Both the position numbers and the translations under genes were made by a program. 64,000 bases of DNA from Limnomonas spitsbergensis (lineage: Eukaryota; Chlorophyta; Chlorophyceae; Chlamydomonadales): positions 2,976,001 to 3,040,000 of the forward strand of contig JAYJMM010000099.1 in assembly GCA_037349105.1 (NCBI GenBank), in the 5' to 3' direction. The notes below the pieces were generated by a model. It made no database searches. It was not told the origin of the DNA and saw nothing but the letters and a program-made list of their open reading frames with translations. Positions 12,301 to 22,660 of the stretch are shown piece after piece. The stretch's first letter is position 1, and the number at the start of each line of letters is the position of its first letter.

Positions 12301-15300
12301 GTACCACTCTCTAGCTCAACACTGGTCAGAACAACCTGAGGGGGGGGGGGGGGTAGCAGTGCAGCAGGGAAGCTCAGCTACGCTGCAGCTACAATTCAAC
12401 CATGTGTCAGCTACATAGTGGTAGTGGCTCAGCTGACGGGTACCACTCCCTAGCTCAACACTGGTCAGAACAGCCTGATAGAAAGAGGGCAGCGGTGCAG
12501 CAGGGAACCTCAGCTACACTTCAGCTACAATTCAACCATGTGTCAGCTACATAGTGGTAGTGGCTCAGCTGACGGGTACCACTCCCTACCTCTACACTAG
12601 TCAAAACAACATGAGGGGGGGGGGGGGGGGCAGCAGGGAAGCTCAGCTACGCTTCAGCTACAATTCAACCATGTACGTCAGCTACGTAATCATAGTGGCT
12701 CAGCTGACGGGTACCACTCCCTACCTCAACACTGGTCAGAACAACCTGAGGGGGGGGGGGGGGGCAGCAGTGCAGCAGGGAAGCTCAGCTGCGCTTCAGC
12801 TACAATTCAACCATGTGTCAGCTACATAGTGGTAGTGGCTCAGCTGACGGGTACCACTCCCTAGCTCAACACTGGTCCGAACAACTTGAGGGGGGGGGCA
12901 GCGGTGCAGCAGGGAAGCTCAGCTACACTTCAGCTGCAATTCAAGCATGTGTCAGCTACATAGTGGTAGTGGCTCAGCTGACGGGTACCACTCCCTACCT
13001 CAACACTGGTCAGAACAACCTGAGGGGGGGGGGGGGGGGGCAGCCGTGCAGCAGGAAAGCTCAGCTACGCTTCAGCTACAATTCAACCATGTGTCAGCTA
13101 CACAGTGGTAGTGGCTCAGCTCACGGGTACCACTCCCTACCTCAACACTGGTCAGAACAACCTGGGGGGGGGGGGGGGCAGCGGTGCAGCAGGGAAGCTC
13201 AGCTACGCTTCAGCCACGCTTCAACCATGTGTCAGCTACATAGTGGTACTGGCTCAGCTGACGGGTACCACTCCCTATCTCAACACTGGCCAGAACAACC
13301 TGAGGGGGGGGGTTGCGGTGCAGCAGGGAAGCTCAGCTACACTTCAGCTACAATTCAACCATGTGTCAGCTACATAGTGGTAGTGGCTCAGCTGTCGGGT
13401 ACCACTTCCAACCTCAACACTGGTCAGAACAACCTGAGGGGGGGGTGGGGCAGCGGTGCAGCTGGGAAGCTCAGCTGCGCTGCAGCTACAATTCAACCAT
13501 GTGTCAGCTACATAGTGGTAGTGGCTCAGCTGACGGGCACCACTCCCTAGCTCAACACTGGTCAGAACAACCTGAGGGGGGGGGGGGCAGCAGGGAAGCT
13601 ATCCTACACTTCAGCTACAATTCAACCATGTGTCAGCTACATAGTGGTAGTGGTTCAGCTGACGGGTACCACTCCCTAGCTCAACACTGGTCAGAACAGC
13701 CTGAGGGAAAGAGGGCAGCGGTGCAGCAGGGAACCTCAGCTACACTTCAGCTACAATTCAACCATGTGTCAGCTACATAGTGGTAGTGGCTCAGCTGACG
13801 GGTACCACTCCCTACCTCTACACTAGTCAAAACAACATGAGGGGGGGGGGGGGGCAGCAGGGAAGCTCAGCTACGCTTCAGCTACAATTCAACCATGTAC
13901 GTCAGCTACGTAATCATAGTGGCTCAGCTGACGGGTACCACTCCCTACCTCAACACTGGTCAGAACAACCTGAGGGGGGGGGGGGGCAGCAGTGCAGCAG
14001 GGAAGCTCAGCTGCGCTGCAGCTACAATTCAACCATGTGTCAGCTACATAGTGGTAGTGGCTCAGCTGACGGGTACCACTCCCTAGCTCAACACTGGTCC
14101 GAACAACTTGAGGGGGGGGGCAGCGGTGCAGCAGGGAAGCTCAGCTACACTTCAGCTGCAATTCAAGCATGTGTCAGCTACATAGTGGTAGTGGCTCAGC
14201 TGACGGGTACCACTCTCTAGCTCAACACTGGTCAGAACAACCTGAGGGGGGGGGGGGGGGCAGCAGTGCAGCAGGGAAGCTCAGCTACACTTCAGCTACA
14301 ATTCAACCATGTGTCAGCTACATAGTGGTAGTGGCTCAGCTGTCGGGTACCACTCCCTACCTCAACACTGGTCAGAACAACCTGAGGGGGGGGTGGGGCA
14401 GCGGTGCAGCAGGGAAGCTCAGCTGCGCTGCAGCTACAATTCAACCATGTGTCAGCTACATAGTGGTAGTGGCTCAGCTGACGGGCACCACTCCCTAGCT
14501 CAACACTGGTCAGAACAACCTGAGGGGGGGGGGGGCAGCAGTGCAGCAGGGAAGCTCAGCTACGCTTCAGCTACAATTCAACCATGTGTCAGCTACATAG
14601 TGGTAGTGGCTCAGCTCACGGGTACCACTCCCTACCTCAACACTGGTCAGAACAACCTGAGGGGGGGGGGGGCAGCGGTGCAGCAGGGAAGCTCAGCTAC
14701 GCTTCAGCCACGCTTCAACCATGTGTCAGCTACATAGTGGTACTGGCTCAGCTGACGGGTACCACTCCCTATCTCAACACTGGCCAGAACAACCTGAGGG
14801 GGGGGGTAGCGGTGCAGCAGGGAAGCTCAGCGACACTTCAGCTACAATTCAACCATGTGTCAGCTACATAGTGGTAGTGGCTCAGCTGTCGGGTACCACT
14901 CCCTACCTCAACACTGGTCAGAACAACCTGAGGGGGGGGTGGGGCAGTGGTGCAGCAGGGAAGCTCAGCTGCGCTGCAGCTACAATTCAACCATGTGTCA
15001 GCTACATAGTGGTAGTGGCTCAGCTGACGGGTACCACTCTCTAGCTCAACACTGGTCAGAACAACCTGAGGGGGGGGGGGGGTAGCAGTGCAGCAGGGAA
15101 GCTCAGCTACGCTGCAGCTACAATTCAACCATGTGTCAGCTACATAGTGGTAGTGGCTCAGCTGACGGGTACCACTCCCTAGCTCAACACTGGTCCGAAC
15201 AACTTGAGGGGGGGGGCAGCGGTGCAGCAGGGAAGCTCAGCTACACTTCAGCTGCAATTCAAGCATGTGTCAGCTACATAGTGGTAGTGGCTCAGCTGAC

Positions 15301-18300
15301 GGGTACCACTCTCTAGCTCAACACTGGTCAGAACAACCTGAGGGGGGGGGGGGGGCAGCAGTGCAGCAGGGAAGCTCAGCTACACTTCAGCTACAATTCA
15401 ACCATGTGTCAGCTACATAGTGGTAGTGGCTCAGCTGTCGGGTACCACTCCCTACCTCAACACTGGTCAGAACAACCTGAGGGGGGGGTGGGGCAGCGGT
15501 GCAGCAGGGAAGCTCAGCTGCGCTGCAGCTACAATTCAACCATGTGTCAGCTACATAGTGGTAGTGGCTCAGCTGACGGGCACCACTCCCTAGCTCAACA
15601 CTGGTCAGAACAACCTGAGGGGGGGGGGGGCAGCAGTGCAGCAGGGAAGCTCAGCTACGCTTCAGCTACAATTCAACCATGTGTCAGCTACATAGTGGTA
15701 GTGGCTCAGCTCACGGGTACCACTCCCTACCTCAACACTGGTCAGAACAACCTGAGGGGGGGGGGGCAGCGGTGCAGCAGGGAAGCTCAGCTACGCTTCA
15801 GCCACGCTTCAACCATGTGTCAGCTACATAGTGGTACTGGCTCAGCTGACGGGTACCACTCCCTATCTCAACACTGGCCAGAACAACCTGAGGGGGGGGG
15901 TAGCGGTGCAGCAGGGAAGCTCAGCGACACTTCAGCTACAATTCAACCATGTGTCAGCTACATAGTGGTAGTGGCTCAGCTGTCGGGTACCACTCCCTAC
16001 CTCAACACTGGTCAGAACAACCTGAGGGGGGGGTGGGGCAGTGGTGCAGCAGGGAAGCTCAGCTGCGCTGCAGCTACAATTCAACCATGTGTCAGCTACA
16101 TAGTGGTAGTGGCTCAGCTGACGGGTACCACTCTCTAGCTCAACACTGGTCAGAACAACCTGAGGGGGGGGGGGGTAGCAGTGCAGCAGGGAAGCTCAGC
16201 TACGCTGCAGCTACATTTCAACCATGTGTCAGCTACATAGTGGTAGTGGCTCAGCTGACGGGTACCACTCCCTAGCTCAACACTGGTCAAAACAACCTGA
16301 GGGGGGGGACAGCGTGGCAGCAGGGAAGCTCAGCTACGCTTCAGCTACAATTCAACCATGTGTCAACCACGCCTTTCACCACATCAGAACAGCTAATTAA
16401 CGCTAGTGTGTGCTTTGGGGTGCTCCGAAACCGTCAATTGCCTTCACACTCCCCAGCGCACACCTGTAGGTAATGCTCGTGTGTGCTCTGGGGGTGCTCC
16501 GAAAGAAAGCCCTGACCGTGCACTTTATCCGCCCACTCAGCTTGTAGACCTGATCAGAAGAAGGGGCACCCAACAGGGTGTGCACTTCATGCACACTGAA
16601 AATGGTATGTGGGAACCAAACAACTTGCATGCAAATGAGGGGAGCAGGCGGTGCAGGAGGGGGGTAGGGGGTAGCAGGCAAATTGAGACTGATCGTGCGG
16701 CACTTTTTTTTACTTGAACAAGCAGGAACAAGGGCAGGCATGCGTGGCACATGCTGCAGAGTAAACTGGCCTGAGGACAGACTACAGTAAAGAGTGACCA
16801 GCCAGAGACTACACACCATTAAGGAGTGACCAGCTGGAGACTACACACCATTAAGGAGTGACCAGCTGGAGACTACACACCATTAAGGAGTGACCAGCTG
16901 GAGACCACACACCATTAAGGAGTATCCTGGACAGGGCATGCGTTTGATAAAGAGTGGGCTGGCCAAGGGATACAAACAACTAAGGAGTGGGCTGGCCAGG
17001 GGATGCACTAGATAAAAGAGTGGGCTGGCCAGGGGATGCACTAGATAAAAGAGTGGGCTGGCCAGGGGATGCACTAGATGAAAGAGTGGGCTGGCCAGGG
17101 GATGCACTAGATGAAAGAGTGGGCTGGCCAGGGGATGCACTAGATGAAAGAGTGGGCTGGCCAGGGCATGCACTAGATAAAGAGTGGGCTGGCCAAATAG
17201 GATACACACAATAAACAGGCTGCGCTGTTTCCTTAACTCTCACGCCCCCCACGGGGCGTAGTTTTATTTCTTTCTTTCTACACACAATAAACACACAATA
17301 CAACAGTGGCATGTCCTGGGCATGCCTTATGTTCAAAAACGAACTGGCTAGGGCAGTATTCGTTGGCCTAGGCAAGCCCTAACAACACAAATATGGTTTA
17401 GTGCTTAAGTTGTCTCATACTTGCAGGCCGAGGTTCACCTTCATCAAAGGAAGCAGAAAACAAGAAAGCTATTACCTTTAGGGGCGTGGAGCAGGGGTCT
17501 AAAATGGGGTCTGGGAACTGACCGGTTTAGCCGGGCACTTTTTCCCTACTCTCCGGTCTTTTTTTCCGAGCCGGAGTCATCTTTTTTTCCCGTCCGGTTT
17601 TCCGAAATAGTGTGAAAAGTGTGATTTTTTCTTCCCGCTCATTACAAACTGTTCGATCTTCTCTAGTCTCAAAAGACACTCCTAGACACAAACCTGCACA
17701 CACACATAACTACAGTTTATCCTCCTCTTTTGGAGCTGTCGGAAGAGGTAGGGAATCGAGGGCGTATATCAGGTAGGCTTTCAAGGTGCCGGCTGCCTGA
17801 GGGAAGATCACCAGCGAGACGAGAGAGGAGGCTGTTTCGGCTGGGGCTGTTTCGTCTTTTTCGGCTGGGGCGGTTTCGGTGAGGTCGATCTCAACCTCGA
17901 CTTCGCGACGTTGCTCCTCGACTTCGAGACGTGGCTAGCTCCTTCGCTTTGTCTAACGACCACATGCCGAAGTTGAAGGGTTGGCTAGCAGACAAGCGCT
18001 CTTTAGAACCACTAGCCATAATGGCGTGCTGAGAGTATGTTCAAGGGAAGAAACATGGAACAGCCGGGGAGAATAAGAGCCGGATAAGAGTTTGTGGGTC
18101 TCCGGCCCCAAATCACGAAAGCCGGAGAACATTCATACTTTCCCCTTTTTTTCCGACTTCGCCGGAACCCCCCTCTCGCATTTCCCCGGCTTTTTTTTCT
18201 TTTGTCCAATTCTGTCCGGGAACCGACCGGTTTGTAGAGCCCTGGCGTGGAGATTAAGGGATCAACACCACTTGGGGCCAGAGCCACATCCGCACCGTCA

Positions 18301-20467
18301 CCATTAGTTGCTGTATTCCTGCTGCAGCCTGAACAAAAGGATGGCAAGCATGGTGCATGGCGCATGGTTCATGGCGCATGGTGCATGGCACATGGGTGAC
18401 ATGGCGCATGGCACATAACGGGTTGTTCAGGCACTCACTGTCTCACTGAACAATAACATGCCGTTCAGGGCACTCCCTGAACAAGGCCAGGCCCGACGCA
18501 CCTGCCGGGTGCAGGCGCTGAAGCAGGCTGAGCTTCCGAGCCGACGGCCGGCTTTCAAAATAGAAGCTGTGTATTGTGTGCCTCATGTCCATCCGGGAGT
18601 GGTCGAAGGTGAGCGCCGTGCTGTGCGCCGCAAAGCGCCAAGTGCCTGGCACCTTCTTGACCAGGACAAAGCCTGTGGGATTGCATGTGTGAGGGTTGAG
18701 GGATCCGGGGCTGATTAGGGTTTATAATTTAATTAGGGTTCTTGGCTCTGTCATATTGAGCGCAAGGTGCCTGGCACCTTCTTGATCTGAAGGAAGCCTG
18801 TGCGGATTGCATGTGAGGGGGGTTCAAAGGGTGGGGTTTGATCAGGGTTCCTAACTTTGCGTGATGCAAAGCGCGAGTTACTTGACGAAACGAAGCTTGT
18901 GTACGTTTATGTCTTTTGGGGGTAAAGGGTTTGGGGTTTGATAAGGGTTCCTGGCTTTGTGAAGATAAGCGTAGGTTGCCTGGCACCTTCTTGATATGAA
19001 CGATGCATGTGCATGCCATGTGTGGGTGCATGTGGGGGGAGGTCAAAGTTTGGGAATATGATTGGGGTGATTGGCTCTGCGCCGCGAAGTGCAGTGTTCT
19101 AAACTGTCCTGCCTCACCTCAACTGCCACGTAACCAACCAACTGCTGCTCAAACCGCCTCACCTGCCATGTTGCACACACTGCTCGGTGGTGTTGGCTGC
19201 CATGAAACCGCCTATATTGTCATGCCTCACCTCAACTGCCACGTAACCAACCAACTGCTGCTCAAACCGCCTCACCTGCCATGTTGCACACACTGCTCGG
19301 TGGTGTTGGCTGCCATGAAACCGCCTATATTGTCATGCCTCACCTCAAATGCCACGTAACCACGCAACTGCCATGTGAACCGCCTCATCTGTCATGTTGC
19401 AACCATTGCTATTTGGCGCCTCCTTGACTGCCATGCAACCAAATCAACAGTCACTTAACCGCCTCAACTACCACATAACCACCCAACTGCCATTTGAGAC
19501 CACCCACCTGCCTGCAGGTGCTCGTGTCTCACATGGGGCTGGCCGACGCAGGGAATGAGGCTGTCAGCAAACGCAACCAACGCCTCCTTAGTGCTGGTCT
19601 CCGGTGTAGGACTGGTGATCTTGCGCCTACGCTGGCAGGCAGGGCAGGGGGGTTGGTGCAGGGAGAGGGCTAGGTGTTGGTAACGATGAAATAAGCTTGT
19701 CGGCAAATTTGACCAGGCCCCCCTTCCTGCGATCTCATAGCCTTGCTCCCACGGTTTTGATGTGGGAATTAGTGATTGGTGTATTGGGGTAGCAAAGTAG
19801 GTGTTGGGGAGGGGGAGGGGGATCGGCAGATGCAACCTGCGCCTGTAAAGTTCGGTCCCCGGTGTGGGACTGGATGTCTCCCATGCCTTTAAACAGTCAT
19901 CAGTTCTAGCCAAACTGCTTCGGTTGGTCTGCCTTAAGAGCAGTTAGGTAGAACATTTTGTCGGGTAGGTTATCTGGGTCAGAAGGGGTTGAAAGCTCTC
20001 CTAGATAGATCCATCCAACAAGTCTCTTTGCCTCATATATATGCAATATATCACCCATCAAGGGCATGAAGCTCAGGCAAAGCCGGGGCAGGGGGGGTGG
20101 GGGTGGGAGGGTGCGGGCACCCAAGTCCTCACCCCCCCGAGGCCAACATAGCGTTCCAACATAACACGAATTAGGCCTGGGGTCACTTGCCCCTCCCGCA
20201 CTGTCATCAGCATGGAGCCGCTCACGTGACTCACCCCTCCAATGCTCATCTCAATGGACAAGGGACGCTCACCCCCCCCACTCCATCCACCAGGTCACTC
20301 AGCCTCCTACCACATAGACCAAGTTACTCAACCTCCCCCCCCATCAGCCTTGAGCCACTCACCCCTCCAATCCTGATCTCATTGTGACCCTTCCTGAAGA
20401 CCCTGATGGCAGGGAATCCCATGATGAAGTAGCCTTGACACTGATCCACCTCAGCAGTGCAGTCCAC
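3314..20467 (-). CDS. PDIL5: PDIL5-type protein: PDI thioredoxin domain fused to ERV41/46-ERGIC cargo-receptor domain (C-terminal exons)
   Basis: This is a multi-exon minus-strand gene. Recognised exons:
- 20467-20363: thioredoxin-like part with Val-Asp-Cys-Thr, Gly-Phe-Pro-Ala-Ile-Arg-Val and Phe-Arg-Lys-Gly, then GTGAGT.
- 19619-19508: Glu-Ala-Leu-Val-Ala-Phe-Ala-Asp-Ser-Leu.
- 18672-18502: Val-Lys-Lys-Val-Pro-Gly, then a FDHSRMDMRHTIHSFYF segment.
- 16549-16464: ends Glu-His-Tyr-Leu-Gln, donor GTGTGC.
- 3469-3314: Phe-Val-Gly-Gly-Val-Phe-Thr-Val-Ala-Gly-Ile-Leu-Asp-Ser, the conserved last membrane segment, a basic tail and TAA.
Intron phases agree at these junctions (0, 1, 1, 0). Family knowledge: such proteins are ER/Golgi membrane proteins of the early secretory pathway. 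The N-terminus (including the Cys-x-x-x catalytic region) and the stretch just before the last exon were not found as unique exons. The exon at 19619 carries a frame drift relative to its family (an Asp-His-Gln-Ser-Tyr-x-Gly-Asp reading lies in another frame). Function may be intact or failing. Confidence 0.85.
3514..16376 (-). repeat. ~135-bp satellite, about 95 monomers, inside an intron of the PDIL5-like gene; each full monomer carries an exon copy
   Basis: Monomers run 123-142 bp, mostly about 135. Each has KpnI (GGTACC) and PvuII (CAGCTG) sites and a G-run of 7 to about 18 bases on the plus strand. On the minus (gene-sense) strand the G-run becomes a C-tract followed by CTCAG, a textbook 3' splice acceptor. 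It is followed in phase 0 by codons beginning Val-Val-Leu-Thr-Ser-Val-Glu-Val and containing Ser-His-Tyr-His-Tyr-Val-Ala-Asp. The upstream exon ends Glu-His-Tyr-Leu-Gln in phase 0, and PDIL5 homologues continue with a comparable Val-x-Thr-x-Val ... Tyr-x-Tyr segment. Monomer variants (for example His-Tyr-Asp-Tyr-Val-Ala-Asp) keep the frame. Blocks of ~2.46-2.97 kb recur as higher-order repeats. Open frames on the plus strand here are by-products. Confidence 0.9.
16385..16464 (-). repeat. Partial duplicate of the EHYLQ-exon beside its donor
   Basis: Immediately downstream of the GTGTGC donor (minus strand), the phrase TTTCGGAGCACCCC with the following AGCACACAC repeats the exon's own internal sequence at about 16,470-16,510. 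It is followed by a TTAG and a diverged first copy of the satellite exon start (TGTTCTGATGTGGTGAAAGG). The exon boundary was therefore duplicated before the array proper begins. Confidence 0.55.
16787..16925. repeat. 33-bp minisatellite, about 4 copies
   Basis: Units read AAGGAGTGACCAGCTGGAGA followed by CTACACACCATT. They lie in the intron between the 18.6-kb and 16.5-kb exons of the PDIL5-like gene. Confidence 0.85.
16935..17205. repeat. 33-bp minisatellite (GAGTGGGCTGGCCAGGGGAT), about 8 copies
   Basis: Units are GAGTGGGCTGGCCAGGGGAT plus GCACTAGATAAAA or GCACTAGATGAAA. The 33-bp length keeps one frame open on each strand (repeated Gly-Trp-Pro-Gly-Asp-Ala-Leu-Asp), which is a repeat artefact. 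The edge units are more diverged than the central ones. Confidence 0.88.
17215..17282 (+). mobile_element. LINE 3' tail fragment with conserved hairpin
   Basis: CAGGCTGCGCTGTTTCCTTA, a hairpin at 17242-17259 (ACGCCCC / GGGGCGT) and a (CTTT)n tail match the 3' end of the LINE remnant at 26255-26316. This is an extremely 5'-truncated insertion or a short element sharing the same 3' tail. Confidence 0.7.
17492..18244. mobile_element. Non-autonomous hAT-type DNA transposon, 753 bp, with 8-bp target-site duplication
   Basis: The element begins CAGGGGTCTAAAA and ends with the inverse of CAGGGCTCTACAA (11 of 13 bases match). It is flanked on both sides by the identical 8-mer GCGTGGAG (17484-17491 and 18245-18252). 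Eight-base duplications and CAGGG-type ends are hallmarks of the hAT superfamily. Subterminal copies of ACYGACCGGTTT lie near both ends. No transposase is encoded. A minus-strand open stretch (about 17.72-17.94 kb, Glu/Ala-rich then Leu-Val-Ile-Phe-Pro) has no start codon and may be captured coding sequence. It sits inside an intron of the PDIL5-like gene. Confidence 0.88.
18338..18422. repeat. Short ATGG-rich repeat
   Basis: GCATGGTGCATGGCGCATGG-type 10-11 bp units repeat imperfectly about seven times, just downstream of the 18.5-kb exon. Confidence 0.7.
18640..19080 (-). repeat. ~115-bp tandem repeats containing copies of an exon's splice acceptor and first codons
   Basis: On the minus strand the real exon begins after CCCACAG with codons for Phe-Val-Leu-Val-Lys-Lys-Val-Pro-Gly. 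Upstream of it (18,750-18,800 and 18,970-19,010) diverged copies repeat the phrase TCAAGAAGGTGCCAGGCA, with leading ...GCACAGGCTTCC or similar and trailing AGGAACCCT. A third, more degenerate copy lies at about 18,870-18,900. Only the copy nearest the exon body leads into a long open frame. The others hit stops quickly. Confidence 0.75.
19111..19470. repeat. 113-bp intronic tandem repeat, about 3 copies
   Basis: GCCTCACCTCAACTGCCACG starts at 19111, 19224 and 19337. The first two copies are nearly identical and the third is diverged. On the gene-sense (minus) strand the units contain GGCAGGTGAGG and GAGGTGAGGC, both donor-like. Confidence 0.85.
19500..19910 (-). repeat. Diverged tandem copies of the Ala-Leu-Val-Ala-Phe-Ala-Asp exon
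   Basis: Besides the used exon (19619-19508), two further minus-strand segments read like the same exon. About 19,900-19,830 gives Asp-Ile-Gln-Ser-His-Thr-Gly-Asp-Arg-Thr. About 19,715-19,690 gives Gly-Leu-Val-Lys-Phe-Ala-Asp-Lys-Leu-Ile. They are mutated and out of mutual phase, so they are probably relics of exon-containing duplications. Confidence 0.55.
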
Positions 20468-20479
20468 CTTTGACCTTTG

Positions 20480-21506
20480 TGAACATCATATTGGTTGAAG
20501 TGTGAATGTGTCTTGGTTCACACAGCTGCACCTCTTGTCCAACTGGCCGTGGCGGCATCGCTCCCCCTAGCCACCAGCAAGGGGTCTTGTGTCGGGAGGG
20601 GGACAGAGCTTGCGCGCCGCCGACAACCCCGAGGCATCACGGGTAGAACTTGCGCGCAACCGACGGCCCCATGGCATCACGCACGGGCAGAGCTGCGCAC
20701 ACCCAAGGGAACATCACGAGTCTGCTGCTGTGGCTCAGCCGCGCTGGCAGCCCAGGCATGGCCCCTGTATTGCGGGCGTGGCCCCTATATTGCGAAACCC
20801 CCATCCTACACCACACCAAGATGTTGTTGTTGCACAAAAGTGTTGGCCTCTCTGCATGAAGGACAGGCATGAATAACCTCCCGCTCCTCATTCCCCTTCC
20901 CCTAACTGTGCGTACCATGGTGCAGGCCTCACCTGGTGTGGGCCATGTCGCCAAGAGCGAGCCACTAGTACAGCTAGTGCGAGGGCAAAGGGCAGACCTA
21001 ATATTCCCGGCAGCCTTCCGCTGCCCAGCCTCCAACTGGTTGTGGCGCCGCTTCCTCCCCACTAGCATGGGGAGCGCAGAACTCCAACCATGCATCGATG
21101 CAACAACTGCCATGTCAGCAACCGAGGCTCTACGAGGTGGCGTGCGCCACGCACCTACCAACCTCTTCAACAACTCCATTCATTCAGACCCATATGCAGC
21201 ATCTGACCCAAAGAGCCGTATGAGCATCTGCCAAACCTCTGGTTGAATAGGTAGGAACTAGAAGGTAGAACTACTGATTCGGTGATTCGGTGATTCGGAA
21301 ATTCGGAATCCCCGGTAGATTCACCCCGAGACCACCGCCCGTACCGCCCGAGACCAAATTCCCGGCGTCAAATTCTCGAAAGAAACCGTGGCCTCAATGC
21401 TGTGATATACTGGTGAGATAGTGTTTCTTAATTTAACCTCCTTTCATTCCTCTTGAATTTGGTCGGCTTACCCTTCCTCCCTACCTCCTTTTTTATGTGC
21501 ATGCAG
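20480..21506. other. No exon recognised; short tandem duplications
   Basis: This gap lies between the divergent PDIL5-like gene (minus) and an unknown plus-strand gene, so promoters may be here. AACTTGCGCGC-x-CCGAC phrases repeat at 20,607-20,690. The 9-bp unit GTGATTCGG repeats at 21,270-21,305. The missing N-terminal exons of the PDIL5-like protein were searched for here on the minus strand and not found. Confidence 0.4.
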
Positions 21507-22157
21507 GTCCTCGTCTTGGATTTTCTGCAGCATCAGCTGACCTTCGTACGGTACATAGAGAAGAAAAGGACAAGAGTTCTTGAGGTGAGTCGCTCATTCT
21601 GGATTGGTTACGTCGACCAGTTCATAGTTAAGATGACCGTGATGTTTGAGCGTTCGCTTGTACCGTATTCAGGGCGGGGGGCAGAAGCTGATTCTGTGGT
21701 CGGTGTTTTAGCTCAGGTCTGAGCTGGCCAGGAGGAAGACAACTGGAATTTGTGACCGGGGAAACTATCTATTTTTGCTGGGAGCTTCTCTGTGGTTGTG
21801 TTCTTGGGGTCAATCATTGCTTTATGCAGAGGCTTTTCTTGCCCTCCTTGCAGATTATTGGGCCTCAGGGCAGGATGGAAGCTTTTCTCCACGGCATCCA
21901 GCCTGGGTATGGAGTCCACGCTGACGCCTTCAACGCGGCGGGGTTTACGACCTCATTAGAGGTATCGACGCTGGTGGCGGCCGACCGACCGAGTACAATC
22001 CCAATCCAAGCATTCCGCGTCATCCAACGACACGCCGTGAACATGCACCTCTCCCCCTGCGCGTGGGAGGTTTTGTGATTTTGCCCCCCCTCCAGATATA
22101 TTCTGGGTGACCCCCCGCCCAGCCTTGGGCCCAGCCTTGGGCCCATGCAGCTAACAG
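21507..22157 (+). CDS. Exons of an unidentified gene
   Basis: Three exons are supported by splice signals.
- 21507-21584: acceptor TGCATGCAG, donor GTGAGT, 26 codons ending Arg-Thr-Arg-Val-Leu-Glu.
- 21854-21961: acceptor CCTTGCAG, donor GTATCG, 36 codons starting Ile-Ile-Gly-Pro-Gln-Gly-Arg.
- 22096-22157: C-rich acceptor, donor GTAAGT.
The first two join in phase 0 into a continuous, protein-like sequence. The third needs a different phase, so another donor may be used. No family was recognised. The gene runs rightward into the palindrome arm that starts within the next intron. Confidence 0.5.
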
Positions 22158-22660
22158 GTAAGTATTGAGGTTGCATGGAGGGTGGGGGCGCCATCGCAAG
22201 GCAAGCCCTTTTTTCGCCTCCATGTTGGGTGATGCACCAAAAGACGGCGTGGGGGTGTGATGCTGACCGTAGCGGCAGCGGGAGCAGGTATGCTAGTGGC
22301 AGATGCGAAAGGAGAGGTGGGGGGGGAGTCATGAGTGGAGTATGTGACGCATGGTGTGTACCTTTCACCCCAACATCCCACTGCTGAGAGGCCACAACGC
22401 CGGCCAATGTACAATGACTGCATGGGAGCCCCCCCCCCTTCATGTCAGATGATGGGCACTCCACATGTTGGTGTACTCCCCAACTCCATCATGGGAGTGC
22501 AGGGGAATCCTGCCATCCCCCCCAACTGACCATGAACTCCCATGCCCTCCTGTCGGCCCTCATGCCACCAACCTCCTCTCCGCTCCGCCCTCTTGTCCAC
22601 CCACCTGCCCAGCCAACTTCATGTTTGGGGCCCACCCGATGCCCGAACAGGAGGATCCAG

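Noticed and set aside
3722..16275. Many long plus-strand open frames (up to 320 codons) with repeated Cys-Gln-Leu-His-Ser-Gly-Ser-Gly-Ser
   Set aside because: They arise because the monomer lacks stops in two plus-strand frames. The G-run length shifts the frame from unit to unit, and the frames overlap each other. The coding signal is on the other strand.
19906..20124. 72-codon minus-strand frame as a PDIL5 exon
   Set aside because: The composition is moderately protein-like, but it does not match the family between the thioredoxin exon and the Phe-Ala-Asp exon, and the phase-0 junction already joins those two.
20637..21179. 180-codon minus-strand open frame as the missing N-terminus of the PDIL5-like protein
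   Set aside because: No thioredoxin active-site Cys-x-x-x motif or signal peptide in this or neighbouring frames; Arg/Gly-rich random composition.
21865..22464. 199-codon minus-strand open frame
   Set aside because: It runs antisense through two well-spliced plus-strand exons and into the palindrome arm, so it is a shadow.
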